Shown: positions 1 through 8,310, counted from the first letter of the stretch. The stretch: DNA of 64,000 bases from ZC4RG42 sp036676355 (GCA_036676355.1 JAKFDA010000071.1:31281-95280), one strand, 5' to 3'. Made by a program: numbers and translations. Notes: generated by a model not told the origin, from the sequence alone.

Positions 1-198
1 GACCACGTCGGTCGCGATCATCTGCCCGCCCTGAGGTAACGCGGCGAGCATCGGCTCGGCGAAAATGCTGTAGATCTTCTGTGACCCCGGCCAGCCGAAT
101 GCCACGATCACGAAAACCACCGCGACCGCGAGTACGGCCTTGACCACCCGCGAGCGCAACTCGATCAGATGGGAGATGAAACCGTCCTGGGTGTTCAT
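1..198 (-). CDS. tatC: Sec-independent translocase subunit TatC (3' part missing)
   Basis: Only the first 66 residues are in the window; the rest lies beyond position 1. The start MNTQDGFISHLIELRSR matches the TatC amino terminus, a cytoplasmic helix with the conserved H-L-x-E-L-R motif, followed by the first membrane helix (about residues 18-35). TatC is the polytopic membrane receptor that, with TatB, recognises twin-arginine signal peptides of folded exported proteins. The ATG overlaps the tatB stop codon (ATGA), so the two are translationally coupled and form the end of a tatA-tatB-tatC unit. Identity is sure; the carboxy-terminal membrane segments cannot be checked. Confidence 0.95.
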   Translation of the reverse strand, partial: MNTQDGFISHLIELRSRVVKAVLAVAVVFVIVAFGWPGSQKIYSIFAEPMLAALPQGGQMIATDVV

Positions 199-572
199 TT
201 AGCTTTGGATTCTTCGCTGACCGCAGGCGTAGTCGTAGTGTCCGGATTTTCGCTCGGCGCGACGGTGTCCGGGCTGTTGAGCGAAGCGACGCCTTTCTGG
301 ATTTCGTGTTCGGCGGCGTGAACTTCGTCGGTCACCTGCTTCATCGATTCCTTCATCGACTGCGCGGCGCCTTCGAATTCGCTGCGCAGCTTGCGTAGTT
401 CATCGAGTTCCATTTCACGACCGATATCCGCTTTCACGTCGCTGACATAGCGCTGCATGCGGCCGAACAAGTGGCCCGCGGTACGCGCCACTTTGGGCAG
501 TCGCTCGGGGCCGATGACGACCAGCGCCACCACACCGATGACAAATAGTTCAAAAAAGCTGATATCGAACAT
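195..572 (-). CDS. tatB: Sec-independent translocase subunit TatB
   Basis: A 125-residue protein starting MFDISFFELFVIG, the classic TatB amino terminus: one membrane helix, the hinge G-P-E-R-L-P, then an amphipathic helix (about residues 25-45) and a charged, poorly conserved tail. TatB pairs with TatC to bind twin-arginine signal peptides. The open frame extends 20 codons upstream, but the ATG at 572 is chosen because family members begin MFDI. The tail carries an A/T/P-rich stretch (about residues 100-120), usual for the family. The gene lies between tatA and tatC with a 4-bp ATGA overlap into tatC. Confidence 0.95.
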   Translation of the reverse strand: MFDISFFELFVIGVVALVVIGPERLPKVARTAGHLFGRMQRYVSDVKADIGREMELDELRKLRSEFEGAAQSMKESMKQVTDEVHAAEHEIQKGVASLNSPDTVAPSENPDTTTTPAVSEESKAK

Positions 573-688
573 GAGGAACCCAGGTCGAAGGGGGGCCGCC
601 GCCGAAAAAAAGACGCCGGGCGGCCCCGGCATCTTGTTCGTGATTGCTACGGAAACGCCGGCCGCGGTCGACGGAGGCGTACAGCACC

Positions 689-913
689 TCAGACTTTATT
701 GCTGTTTTCCTGTTTCACTTCGGCGTCGATGGTGTGACCTGTGACTTGCGGCTGGACTGCGCCGGACGACTCGTCGGTCGAACGCATGCCTTCCTTGAAG
801 CCCTTCACCGCGCCTCCCAGATCCGCGCCCATGTTCCGCAACTTCTTGGTGCCGAACACCAGCATGACGATCAGCAGGACGATCAACCAGTGCCAGATGC
901 TGAATGAACCCAT
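689..913 (-). CDS. tatA: Sec-independent translocase subunit TatA
   Basis: A 74-residue TatA/TatE protein: start MGSFSIWHWLIVLLIV, one membrane helix (about 5-21), then the F-G-T-K-K-L-R-N hinge and an amphipathic helix with the G-x-x-x-G-F-K-E-G pattern. TatA oligomerises to form the conducting part of the twin-arginine translocase. The family's usual order tatA-tatB-tatC is kept. The tail (T-D-E-S-S-G-A-V) is acidic and variable. TatA and TatE cannot be separated by sequence alone, but a single copy beside tatBC supports tatA. Confidence 0.95.
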   Translation of the reverse strand: MGSFSIWHWLIVLLIVMLVFGTKKLRNMGADLGGAVKGFKEGMRSTDESSGAVQPQVTGHTIDAEVKQENSNKV

Positions 914-925
914 AGCCGTACTCCT

Positions 926-1282
926 TTAATCGCGCCGCAGCATGGGCGGCAGTGCGGTCGGTCCGGAGAGAATGTGGACGTGAAGATGATACACCTCCTG
1001 CCCGCCGATTCGCCCCGTGTTGATGATAGTGCGGAAGCCATCCGTAGCGCCCTGTTCGCGTGCCAGTTTGGGCACCAGAAGCATGATTTTTCCAAGCACC
1101 GCTTGATGGCTAATATCACATTCGGCAAGCGATGCGACGTGAAGTTTCGGAATCACGAGCACATGTACAGGCGCATGCGGACGAATGTCATGAAACGCGA
1201 TGATTTCATCGTCCTCGTATACCTTCTCGCACGGCAATTCGCCGCGCCCGATTTTGCAGAAAATGCAGTTTTCGTCCGTCAT
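926..1282 (-). CDS. hinT: HIT-family purine nucleoside phosphoramidase (HinT type)
   Basis: A 118-residue histidine-triad protein. It opens with C-I-F-C-K-I (residues 6-11), the usual HinT amino terminus, and ends with the catalytic triad H-L-H-V-H-I (about residues 98-103). HinT enzymes hydrolyse nucleoside 5'-phosphoramidates and acyl-adenylates, for example lysyl-AMP. Length is normal for the family. It sits between hisE and tatA, the usual betaproteobacterial place, and is probably co-transcribed with the his genes (10-bp gap from hisE). No direct link to histidine synthesis is known. Confidence 0.9.
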   Translation of the reverse strand: MTDENCIFCKIGRGELPCEKVYEDDEIIAFHDIRPHAPVHVLVIPKLHVASLAECDISHQAVLGKIMLLVPKLAREQGATDGFRTIINTGRIGGQEVYHLHVHILSGPTALPPMLRRD

Positions 1283-1292
1283 GCCATCCGCC

Positions 1293-1646
1293 CTAGCGCT
1301 TCTCGCTCGCCACTCTCACATCATTCCCCCGGGCGGCCTTCTCATCCAGGCCCGAGAGGCCTTCCCGCCGGGCCAACTCCGCCAGCACATCGCGCGGGCG
1401 CAGATCGTAGTGCGCCAGCGCGACCAGGCAGTGGAACCATAGATCGGCCATTTCCGCGACGATGGCGGGGCGATTGCCGTCCTTGGAAGCCATCACCACC
1501 TCAGTGGCTTCCTCGCCGATTTTCTTCAGAATCGCATCGTCGCCTTTGGTCAGCAGGCGCGCGACATAGGATTTGTCGGGGTCGCCGCCCTTGCGGCTCT
1601 CCACCACATCGGCCAGCCGCTCCAGCACATTCATCGATTCGTTCAT
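1293..1646 (-). CDS. hisE: Phosphoribosyl-ATP pyrophosphatase
   Basis: Second step of histidine synthesis: removes pyrophosphate from PR-ATP to give PR-AMP. About 117 residues with the all-alpha MazG-like fold; the metal-binding E-E-A-T-E-V motif, the L-x-x-R motif and the D-L-W-F-H-C-L-V-A-L segment are visible. hisI and hisE are separate genes here, unlike the HisIE fusion of enterobacteria. The start is uncertain: GTG at 1655, ATG at 1646 and ATG at 1634 are all in frame; the ATG at 1646 is given. The carboxy end (about the last 20 residues) is a charged extension. Translated just after hisI with a short gap. Confidence 0.93.
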   Translation of the reverse strand: MNESMNVLERLADVVESRKGGDPDKSYVARLLTKGDDAILKKIGEEATEVVMASKDGNRPAIVAEMADLWFHCLVALAHYDLRPRDVLAELARREGLSGLDEKAARGNDVRVASEKR

Positions 1647-1662
1647 ATTCGCCACTGCCCGT

Positions 1663-2055
1663 CTACTTGGTCCGATACATGGTCGCGGGGTCTTTCAGCG
1701 GCTGGTCCATGACGACCCACTCACCGTCCACCAGCTTCTGATAGAAACAACTCGGCCGCCCGGTATGGCAGGCGATCCCGCCCGCCTGTTCGATCTTGAG
1801 CAGCACCACGTCGTTGTCGCAGTCGAGACGGATCTCACGCACGCGCTGGGTATGCCCCGATTCTTCGCCCTTGCGCCAGAGTTTGCCGCGCGAACGTGAA
1901 AAGTAAACGACATCGCCGGTCGACGCGGTCTGCGCCAGCGCCTCGCGATTCATCCACGCGAACATGAGAATCCGGCCGCTGCGGTCGTCCTGGGCAATAA
2001 CGGGAACGAGACCGTTCGCGTCCCACGCGACCGAATCCAGCCACGCCTCGCTCAC
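1663..2055 (-). CDS. hisI: Phosphoribosyl-AMP cyclohydrolase
   Basis: Third step of histidine synthesis: opens the purine ring of PR-AMP. The 130-residue protein shows the zinc and magnesium ligands of the family in R-L-D-C-D-N-D (DCDND) and the cysteines of G-I-A-C-H-T-G-R-P-S-C-F-Y. The start is GTG at 2055, giving SEAWLDSV after the first residue; it overlaps the hisF stop (GTGA), indicating translational coupling. The much longer open frame upstream of this point is only the shadow of hisF in another frame. Confidence 0.94.
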   Translation of the reverse strand: MSEAWLDSVAWDANGLVPVIAQDDRSGRILMFAWMNREALAQTASTGDVVYFSRSRGKLWRKGEESGHTQRVREIRLDCDNDVVLLKIEQAGGIACHTGRPSCFYQKLVDGEWVVMDQPLKDPATMYRTK

Positions 2056-2810
2056 TGACGGACCTCGATACCGCGCTCGGCCATCACCGCCTTGGCCTGC
2101 GCCACGGTGTATTCGCCGAAATGAAAAATACTCGCTGCCAGCACTGCGTCCGCGCCGCCTGTCTGTACGCCATCGGCCAGATGTTCGAGCGATCCGACGC
2201 CACCGCTGGCAATGACCGGGATGTTGACCGCGCCCGCGACCGCGCGCGTCAGTTCGAGATCGAAACCTTCGCGCGTGCCGTCGCGGTCCATGCTGGTCAG
2301 CAGGATTTCGCCTGCGCCCAGCGCTTCGACCTTGCGCGCCCATTCAACGGCATCCAGGCCACTCGCTGTGCGCCCGCCATGAGTGAATACTTCCCAGCGA
2401 TCATCGACCCGTTTGGCGTCGATCGCCACCACGATGCATTGCGAGCCGTAGCGATCGGTGGCGTCCTGGACGAGTTGTGGATTCTGCACCGCGGAAGTAT
2501 TGATCGACACCTTGTCGGCGCCTGCATTCAGCAGCCGGCGCACGTCTTCGACCTTGCGCACGCCACCGCCCACGGTGAGCGGAATGAACACCTGGGAAGC
2601 AACCTGTTCGATGACGTGCAGAATGAGATCGCGGTCATCGGAAGTCGCCGTGATATCGAGGAAGCACAATTCGTCGGCGCCCTGTTCGTCATAGCGACGT
2701 GCGATTTCGACGGGATCGCCGGCGTCGCGCAGTTCGACGAAATTGACCCCTTTGACGACCCGTCCGCTGGTCACGTCGAGACAGGGAATGATGCGTTTGG
2801 CGAGACTCAT
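2052..2810 (-). CDS. hisF: Imidazole glycerol phosphate synthase, cyclase subunit
   Basis: A 252-residue (beta/alpha)8 barrel that joins ammonia from HisH to PRFAR, giving imidazole glycerol phosphate and AICAR. The start MSLAKRIIPCLDV holds catalytic Asp11 in C-L-D-V; the second catalytic Asp is in T-S-M-D-R-D-G-T (about residue 130). Phosphate-binding G-G-G-V-R and A-S-G-G-V-G motifs are present in both half barrels. It works as a heterodimer with HisH, encoded two genes upstream. hisA lies between them, the standard order hisBHAFIE. Confidence 0.96.
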   Translation of the reverse strand: MSLAKRIIPCLDVTSGRVVKGVNFVELRDAGDPVEIARRYDEQGADELCFLDITATSDDRDLILHVIEQVASQVFIPLTVGGGVRKVEDVRRLLNAGADKVSINTSAVQNPQLVQDATDRYGSQCIVVAIDAKRVDDRWEVFTHGGRTASGLDAVEWARKVEALGAGEILLTSMDRDGTREGFDLELTRAVAGAVNIPVIASGGVGSLEHLADGVQTGGADAVLAASIFHFGEYTVAQAKAVMAERGIEVRQ

Positions 2811-2839
2811 GACATACGAGCAGCAGGTCGCACGGCGAC

Positions 2840-3598
2840 CTACTCTTCGGCCTCGTCTTCGCCGGAGAGCGCATCGGCGACGGCCTGCGCTTCAGCGAAG
2901 TCGAGCGTGCCTTCATAGACGGCACGGCCGGTAATGACGCCCATGACGCCTTCGGACTCCACCGCGCACAAGGCCTTCACGCCTTCGATATCGCTCAAGC
3001 CGCCGCTGGCGATCACCGGGATGCGCAGCTGACGCGCCAGCGCAACCGTCGCGTCGACGTTGACGCCGGTGAGCATGCCGTCGCGCCCGATGTCGGTGTA
3101 GAGAATCGCCTCGACGCCGTAATCCTGGAATTTTTTGGCCAGATCGACGACATCGTGGCGGGTCATTTTCGACCAGCCTTCGACCGCAACCTTGCCGTCC
3201 TTGGCATCGAGCGCAACGATGATGTTGCCCTGGAACGCGGTGCACGCGTCCTGCAGGAAGCCCGGGTTCTTCACCGCCGCCGTACCGATGACGATGTAGC
3301 TCACGCCGCAATCGATGTAGCGCTCGATGGTGTCGAGATCGCGGATGCCGCCGCCCAACTGGATCGGCAGTTCGTCGCCGACCGCATCGACGATCCGGCG
3401 AATCACCGCCTCGTTCTTCGGCTTGCCGGCCACGGCACCGTTCAGATCGACCACATGCAGGCGCCGCGCACCGAGTTCGAGCCAGTGGCGCGCCATACCG
3501 ACGGGGTCTTCGGAGAAGACGGTGGCATCGTCCATATCGCCTTGCTTCAGGCGTACACAGCGGCCGTCTTTGAGATCTATCGCAGGAATGATGACCAT
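2840..3598 (-). CDS. hisA: ProFAR isomerase (phosphoribosylformimino-AICAR-P isomerase)
   Basis: A 252-residue barrel homologous to HisF. It isomerises ProFAR to PRFAR. MVIIPAIDLKDG holds catalytic Asp8, and Y-T-D-I-G-R-D-G-M holds the second catalytic Asp (near residue 130). G-G-G-I-R and A-S-G-G phosphate-binding motifs are visible. It ends in an acidic G-E-D-E-A-E-E tail. The 29-bp gap to hisF and the 67-bp gap from hisH fit a continuous transcript. Confidence 0.96.
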   Translation of the reverse strand: MVIIPAIDLKDGRCVRLKQGDMDDATVFSEDPVGMARHWLELGARRLHVVDLNGAVAGKPKNEAVIRRIVDAVGDELPIQLGGGIRDLDTIERYIDCGVSYIVIGTAAVKNPGFLQDACTAFQGNIIVALDAKDGKVAVEGWSKMTRHDVVDLAKKFQDYGVEAILYTDIGRDGMLTGVNVDATVALARQLRIPVIASGGLSDIEGVKALCAVESEGVMGVITGRAVYEGTLDFAEAQAVADALSGEDEAEE

Positions 3599-3665
3599 CG
3601 CGTCAGGGTTCGCGTGGGAGTGGAAAGGAAGTTAGTAGGTTTGCAGAGAATTGGTGCGTTCGGTC

Positions 3666-4307
3666 TCAGGGATGCCAGGAGACGAAATTCGACAGCAACT
3701 GCAACCCAGCCGTATGGCTTTTTTCGGGGTGAAACTGAACTGCGAAAATGTTATCCCGAGCCACCGCACAGGTAAAGCGAAAAGCGTAATCAGCATAACC
3801 GGCGACGAGTTCTTTTACATTCGTCTCGACATAGTAACTGTGCACGAAATAAAAGCGCTCCGCGTCCGCGATATTCCGCCATAGCGCGTGCGCCTGTGCA
3901 TGATGCACGTTATTCCAGCCCATATGGGGCACTTTCAACCGCTCGCCCTGTGCGTCATGCATGGCCTCGGCCGGAAAGCGGCGCACCCGCCCCGGCAATA
4001 CGCCAAGACCGGCCACACCCCCACCTTCTTCGCTATGTTCGAACAGCATCTGCAGTCCGATGCAGATTCCCAGGAAAGGCTTGGTCCTGGCGGCCTCGAG
4101 CAACGCCGCGCGCAAACCGCGCGCATCCATTTCGCGCATGCAATCGCGCATCGCGCCCTGTCCGGGGAAAACGACACGCTCGGCCGCGGCGATATCGGCC
4201 GGATTGTCGGTCACGCGGACTTCCGCGTCCGGCGCGATATGCTCGATCGCTTTTGAGACCGAGCGCAGATTGCCCATGCCGTAGTCGACGACGGCGATAG
4301 CGGTCAT
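3666..4307 (-). CDS. hisH: Imidazole glycerol phosphate synthase, glutamine amidotransferase subunit
   Basis: Class I glutaminase that feeds ammonia to HisF. The 213-residue protein shows V-V-D-Y-G-M-G-N at the amino terminus, the nucleophile elbow G-I-C-I-G-L-Q (Cys near residue 82) and the H-P-E-K-S catalytic His/Glu motif near the end. The ATG at 4307 overlaps the stop of a short upstream frame (ATGA). That frame begins with a near-copy of this gene's own first eleven codons, so the start region has been duplicated, with extra DNA between the copies. Everything needed for activity is in the downstream copy annotated here. Confidence 0.95.
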   Translation of the reverse strand: MTAIAVVDYGMGNLRSVSKAIEHIAPDAEVRVTDNPADIAAAERVVFPGQGAMRDCMREMDARGLRAALLEAARTKPFLGICIGLQMLFEHSEEGGGVAGLGVLPGRVRRFPAEAMHDAQGERLKVPHMGWNNVHHAQAHALWRNIADAERFYFVHSYYVETNVKELVAGYADYAFRFTCAVARDNIFAVQFHPEKSHTAGLQLLSNFVSWHP

Positions 4308-4435
4308 GCTGAGAAATCCATATCGGAGTCAAACGGCGCCGCCCCGGCATCTGACTCGGGGGATATACAAGGGGACATCGCCACCTTGTTCAAGCAGCGT
4401 TCCATGCCGTAGTCGACGACGGCGATCGAAGTCAT
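4304..4435 (-). pseudogene. Duplicated 5' end of hisH joined to inserted DNA (43-codon leader frame)
   Basis: Starting with an ATG that overlaps the hisB stop (ATGA), the frame reads MTSIAVVDYGM, nearly identical to the hisH start MTAIAVVDYGM, and then switches to an unrelated sequence (ERCLNKVAMS...) that ends in a TGA overlapping the real hisH ATG. A 25-bp core is identical between the two copies, and the copies are 128 bp apart. The simplest reading is that hisH originally began at 4435, coupled to hisB, and that an insertion with duplication of the gene start separated them. The leader may still be translated and carry ribosomes from hisB to hisH. It is not a functional HisH. Confidence 0.7.
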
Positions 4436-5025
4436 GCGGACAGTGTTCCCTTGGTCGAAGGCACGACGCCCGCCGCACGCGGATCGACCTCCAGCGCCAC
4501 ACGCAGCGCGCGCGCGAAGGCCTTGAACACCGTCTCGCACTGATGGTGCGCGTTCACGCCGCGCAAATTATCGATGTGCAAAGTGACCAGCGCGTGATTG
4601 ACGAAGCCCTGGAAAAACTCGTGTACCAGGTCGACATCGAACTCGCCGATCATGGCGCGCGTGAAGGGCACGTGAAACTCCAACCCCGGGCGGCCGGAAA
4701 AATCGATAACCACACGCGACAGCGCTTCATCCAGCGGCACATAGGCGTGGCCGTAGCGGCGCAGCCCCTTCTTGTCGCCGACCGCTTTGGCAAACGCCTG
4801 ACCAAGCGTGATGCCGATGTCCTCGACCGTGTGATGGGCATCGATATGCAAATCGCCCTTGGCGCTGACGTCGATATCGATCAGACCATGACGCACGATC
4901 TGGTCGAGCATGTGATCGAGGAACGGTACACCGGTTGCGAGCTTGCCTATACCCGTGCCGTCGAGATTGATCGATACGGCAATCTGCGTTTCGTTGGTAT
5001 TGCGAGTGATCTGGGCGGTTCTCAT
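4432..5025 (-). CDS. hisB: Imidazoleglycerol-phosphate dehydratase
   Basis: A monofunctional 197-residue IGP dehydratase (no phosphatase domain, as in most bacteria outside the enterobacteria). The metal-binding repeats are visible: F-L-D-H-M-L near residue 40, D-A-H-H-T-V-E-D near residue 65, and the second-half motif N-A-H-H-Q-C-E. The ATG at 5025 is preferred over an upstream TTG because G-G-G-A-G lies about eight bases before it. The stop codon overlaps the ATG of the duplicated hisH fragment, which preserves what looks like the ancestral hisB-hisH coupling. Confidence 0.95.
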   Translation of the reverse strand: MRTAQITRNTNETQIAVSINLDGTGIGKLATGVPFLDHMLDQIVRHGLIDIDVSAKGDLHIDAHHTVEDIGITLGQAFAKAVGDKKGLRRYGHAYVPLDEALSRVVIDFSGRPGLEFHVPFTRAMIGEFDVDLVHEFFQGFVNHALVTLHIDNLRGVNAHHQCETVFKAFARALRVALEVDPRAAGVVPSTKGTLSA

Positions 5026-5043
5026 TTTCAATGCTCCCTGGCG

Positions 5044-6120
5044 CTACAGGCTCGCCCGCAATGCGGCCAGCAGTTGTTGATTTTCCTCCGGCGTCCCGAC
5101 CGTGAAGCGCAAACAGTTTTCCAGCAACCGGTGGGTGCCGTGTAAATTGCGCACCAGCACCTTGCGCGCTTCCAGTCGGCGGTACAGATCGTCAGCGTTC
5201 GGCACACGCGCCAGTATAAAGTTCGCTTCGCTCGCATAGAGCGTCAACTGCGGCAAGGTTCGCAATGCCGTTACGAGGTGCGCCCGATCGGCGCGAATCC
5301 GCGCCGCCTGCGCATCCAGCACATCGAGCCGTTCCAGCGCACGTCCCGCAATCGCTTGCGTCAGGACATTGACGTTATACGGCGGCCTGAGTTTGTCGAA
5401 CTCGCGTATCCATTCCGGCCGCGCGGCGGCATAGCCGAGGCGGATACCCGCCAAGCCGAGCTTGGACACGGTGCGCATGACCATGAGGTTGGAATAACGC
5501 GCCAGACGGTCCATGAAGCTTTTGCCGGCGAAAGCGTGATACGCCTCGTCGACCACGACGAAGCCGGGCGAGGCTTCGATAATCGCTTCCACATCGCGCT
5601 CGGCAAACAGATTGCCGGTCGGATTATTCGGATAGGCGATGAACGTCAACGCCGGCTGGTGCTCGCGCACCGCGGCAAGAAAACGCCCCGCATCCAGGCT
5701 GAAATCGTCCGCCAGCGGCACGCCGACATAACGCATGCGCGAGTAAATCGCGTTCATGCGATACATCGCGAACGAAGGCTCCGGCGCGAGCATGACCGCG
5801 TCGGGACGCGCCAGCGTCTGCGTCACCATCGTGATGATTTCGTCCGAGCCGTTGCCGATCAGCACGTCGCAGTCGGCCGGAATGCCGAATGCCTTTCGCA
5901 GGTGCGCGCGCAACGCCGGCGCGTTCGGATCGGGGTAGCGATTCAACGGCGTGTCGGCGATGAGATCGCCGAGTTCCGCGCGCATGTCGGGCGGCAGCAC
6001 GTAAGGGTTCTCCATCGCATCCAGCTTCACCATGCCGGCGGCCGGCGCGACGTGATAGGCGTTGAGGTCAAGAATTTCCTCGCGCACCAGCGCGGCCGGA
6101 GTTTTGTCGGCGGCGCCCAT
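5044..6120 (-). CDS. hisC: Histidinol-phosphate aminotransferase
   Basis: A 358-residue fold-type I PLP enzyme that transaminates imidazole acetol phosphate to histidinol phosphate. Visible are the L-D-A-M-E-N-P-Y substrate region, G-N-G-S-D-E-I-I cofactor loop, the Y-P-N-N-P-T-G-N motif, the D-E-A-Y-H-A-F segment and the Schiff-base lysine in R-T-V-S-K-L-G-L-A-G-I-R-L-G. The start ATG at 6120 shares its first base with the hisD stop (TAATG), showing tight coupling; the longer frame upstream is a shadow of hisD. Confidence 0.96.
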   Translation of the reverse strand: MGAADKTPAALVREEILDLNAYHVAPAAGMVKLDAMENPYVLPPDMRAELGDLIADTPLNRYPDPNAPALRAHLRKAFGIPADCDVLIGNGSDEIITMVTQTLARPDAVMLAPEPSFAMYRMNAIYSRMRYVGVPLADDFSLDAGRFLAAVREHQPALTFIAYPNNPTGNLFAERDVEAIIEASPGFVVVDEAYHAFAGKSFMDRLARYSNLMVMRTVSKLGLAGIRLGYAAARPEWIREFDKLRPPYNVNVLTQAIAGRALERLDVLDAQAARIRADRAHLVTALRTLPQLTLYASEANFILARVPNADDLYRRLEARKVLVRNLHGTHRLLENCLRFTVGTPEENQQLLAALRASL

Positions 6121-7424
6121 TACTTGCCCTTCAGCCGGTATTCGGCCGAGCGCGCGTGCGCCTGCAACCCCTCGCCGTATGCCAGGGTCGCGGCAATGCG
6201 GCCGAGCGTATCGGCGCCCTCGCGCGACACCTTGATCAGGCTCGAACGCTTCTGGAAATCGTACACGCCGAGCGGCGAGGAAAAGCGCGCGGTACGCGAG
6301 GTGGGCAGCACATGATTGGGACCGGCGCAGTAATCGCCCAGCGATTCGGAGGTGTACGGTCCCATGAAAATGGCGCCGGCGTGGCGAATCTTTTTTGCCC
6401 ACACATCTGCATCGCGTACAGACAGTTCCAGATGTTCGGGCGCGATACGATTGGCGATCTCGCACGCCTCGTCCAGATTGCGCACCTGGATCAGCGCACC
6501 GCGATTGGTAAGCGACGTTGCGATCACTTCACGACGCGGCATGTCGGCCAACTGCCGATCGACGCTCGCCGCAACGCGTTCGATGAATTCCGCGCTCGGC
6601 GAAATCAGGATCGCCTGCGCCACCTCGTCGTGCTCGGCCTGCGAGAACAGATCCATGGCGATCCAGTCGGGATCGGTTTCGCCGTCGCAAATCACCAGGA
6701 TTTCGGATGGCCCGGCCACCATGTCGATGCCGACCACACCGAACACGCGACGCTTCGCCGCGGCGACATACGCGTTGCCCGGACCGACGACCTTGTCCAC
6801 CTGCGGAATCGTTTCAGTACCGTAAGCGAGCGCACCGACAGCCTGCGCGCCGCCGATGGCGAAGACACGATCGACGCCGGCAATCGCCGCCGCGGCAAGC
6901 ACCAGTTCGTTCCGTTCGCCGCCCGGCGTGGGCACCACCATGATCAACTCGTGCACGCCGGCCACTTTGGCGGGTATCGCATTCATCAGCACCGACGACG
7001 GGTACGCAGCCTTGCCGCCCGGCACGTACAGGCCGGCGCGATCGAGCGCTGTGATCTGCTGACCGAGCACGGTGCCGTCGGGTTCCGTGTAGCTCCACGA
7101 TTCGGCACACTGCCGTTCGTGATACCGGCGCACGCGCTCGGCCGCCTGCTCCAGCGCTTCGCGACGCTCGCGCGGCAACCCCTCGAGTGCGGCCGCGAGT
7201 TCTGCACGCGGAATTTCCAGCTCGGCGAGCGAAGCCGCGGACACGCGATCGAAGCGCTCGGTGTATTCGAGCACCGCGGCGTCGCCGCGCTTGCGCACGT
7301 CGGCAAGAATGCCGGCCACCGCGCGATCGACGTTTTCGTCCTGCGCCGCTTCGAGCGCCGTCAACGCGGCAAGTTGCGCATCGAAATCGGACTGCGCGAT
7401 ATTGAGCCGTCTGATATCAACCAT
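6120..7424 (-). CDS. hisD: Histidinol dehydrogenase
   Basis: A 434-residue zinc enzyme for the last two oxidations, histidinol to histidine. The G-P-G-N-A-Y-V-A-A-A-K-R signature, the G-P-S-E-I-L-V-I motif, catalytic E-H in the A-P-E-H-L-E-L segment, and the zinc-ligand region Q-A-E-H-D are all present. The length is normal. It overlaps the end of hisG by 8 bp, so hisG, hisD and hisC form one translational block. Confidence 0.96.
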   Translation of the reverse strand: MVDIRRLNIAQSDFDAQLAALTALEAAQDENVDRAVAGILADVRKRGDAAVLEYTERFDRVSAASLAELEIPRAELAAALEGLPRERREALEQAAERVRRYHERQCAESWSYTEPDGTVLGQQITALDRAGLYVPGGKAAYPSSVLMNAIPAKVAGVHELIMVVPTPGGERNELVLAAAAIAGVDRVFAIGGAQAVGALAYGTETIPQVDKVVGPGNAYVAAAKRRVFGVVGIDMVAGPSEILVICDGETDPDWIAMDLFSQAEHDEVAQAILISPSAEFIERVAASVDRQLADMPRREVIATSLTNRGALIQVRNLDEACEIANRIAPEHLELSVRDADVWAKKIRHAGAIFMGPYTSESLGDYCAGPNHVLPTSRTARFSSPLGVYDFQKRSSLIKVSREGADTLGRIAATLAYGEGLQAHARSAEYRLKGK

Positions 7425-8067
7425 TGCTTGTCACTGCGGATTCGAACGCATCGAGCACGGGCTGCAGCAACTCGCGTTTCAGTTTCAGCGCCGCCCGGTT
7501 GACGATCAGGCGCGAACTGATGGGCATGATCTCTTCCACCGCACGCAGATTGTTCGCCTTCAATGTCCCCCCGCTGCTGACCAGATCGACGATTGCATCG
7601 GCCAAGCCCACCAACGGCGCGAGTTCCATCGAGCCGTACAGCTTGATGAGGTCCACGTGCACGCCTTTGCGGGCGAAGTGCTCGCGCGCGATGCGGATGT
7701 ACTTGGTCGCCACCCTCAGCCGCGCGCCCTGGCACACTGCGGATTCGTAGTCGAAACCTTCCGGCACCGCGACCATCATGCGGCACTTGGCGATTTCCAG
7801 GTCGAGCGGCTGATACAAACCTTCGCCGCCGTGTTCGTAGAGCACATCCTTGCCGGCGATGCCGACGTCCGCCGCGCCGTATTGCACGTAGGTCGGCGTG
7901 TCCGAGGCGCGCACGATCACGAGTCGCACGTCCGGCCGGTTGGTGCCGATAATGAGTTTGCGCGAGGTCTCGGGATTCTCCTGCGGAGCGATCCCGGCGG
8001 CGGCGAGCAAGGGCGCCGTCTCGTCGAAAATGCGGCCCTTCGACAGGGCGATGGTAATGCCGGACAC
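7417..8067 (-). CDS. hisG: ATP phosphoribosyltransferase, short form
   Basis: First enzyme of the pathway: joins ATP and PRPP. At about 216 residues it is the short form, lacking the carboxy-terminal regulatory domain of the long HisG; family knowledge says this form needs the paralogue HisZ, which is not in this window. Amino terminus T-I-A-L-S-K-G-R-I-F and the PRPP loop D-L-V-S-S-G-G-T-L are clear. The GTG at 8067 is chosen because family members begin a few residues before I-A-L-S-K-G-R; a longer frame with 33 unrelated residues is rejected. Confidence 0.93.
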   Translation of the reverse strand: MSGITIALSKGRIFDETAPLLAAAGIAPQENPETSRKLIIGTNRPDVRLVIVRASDTPTYVQYGAADVGIAGKDVLYEHGGEGLYQPLDLEIAKCRMMVAVPEGFDYESAVCQGARLRVATKYIRIAREHFARKGVHVDLIKLYGSMELAPLVGLADAIVDLVSSGGTLKANNLRAVEEIMPISSRLIVNRAALKLKRELLQPVLDAFESAVTSNG

Positions 8068-8310
8068 TGAAATGATCCGTTCAGATGCTAAGAATGATGG
8101 CAAGCACGCCAGTTGCGTGAGCCGGAAGGCCTTCACGACGACATCGATCCGTCGCGCGCCGAACAAGCCCGCGGAATGCTCCGGCTGGCGCTAATGCACG
8201 GATTCTACTCGAAAGACTGTACGAAAGACCGGCCCGGCGAGAACAGCGTATCCACGCACGACGCTGTCCGGTGCGCGCGATACCCGTCAGCGCACACCGC
8301 GTGATGCTGT

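Noticed and set aside
974..1741. Long plus-strand frames opposite hinT and hisE
   Set aside because: They mirror the real minus-strand genes in GC-rich DNA, have Arg/His/Pro-rich composition and no recognisable motif.
8068..8310. Possible small gene or his leader peptide between hisG and murA
   Set aside because: No histidine-rich short frame, ribosome site or attenuator stem was found; it is taken as a plain spacer.
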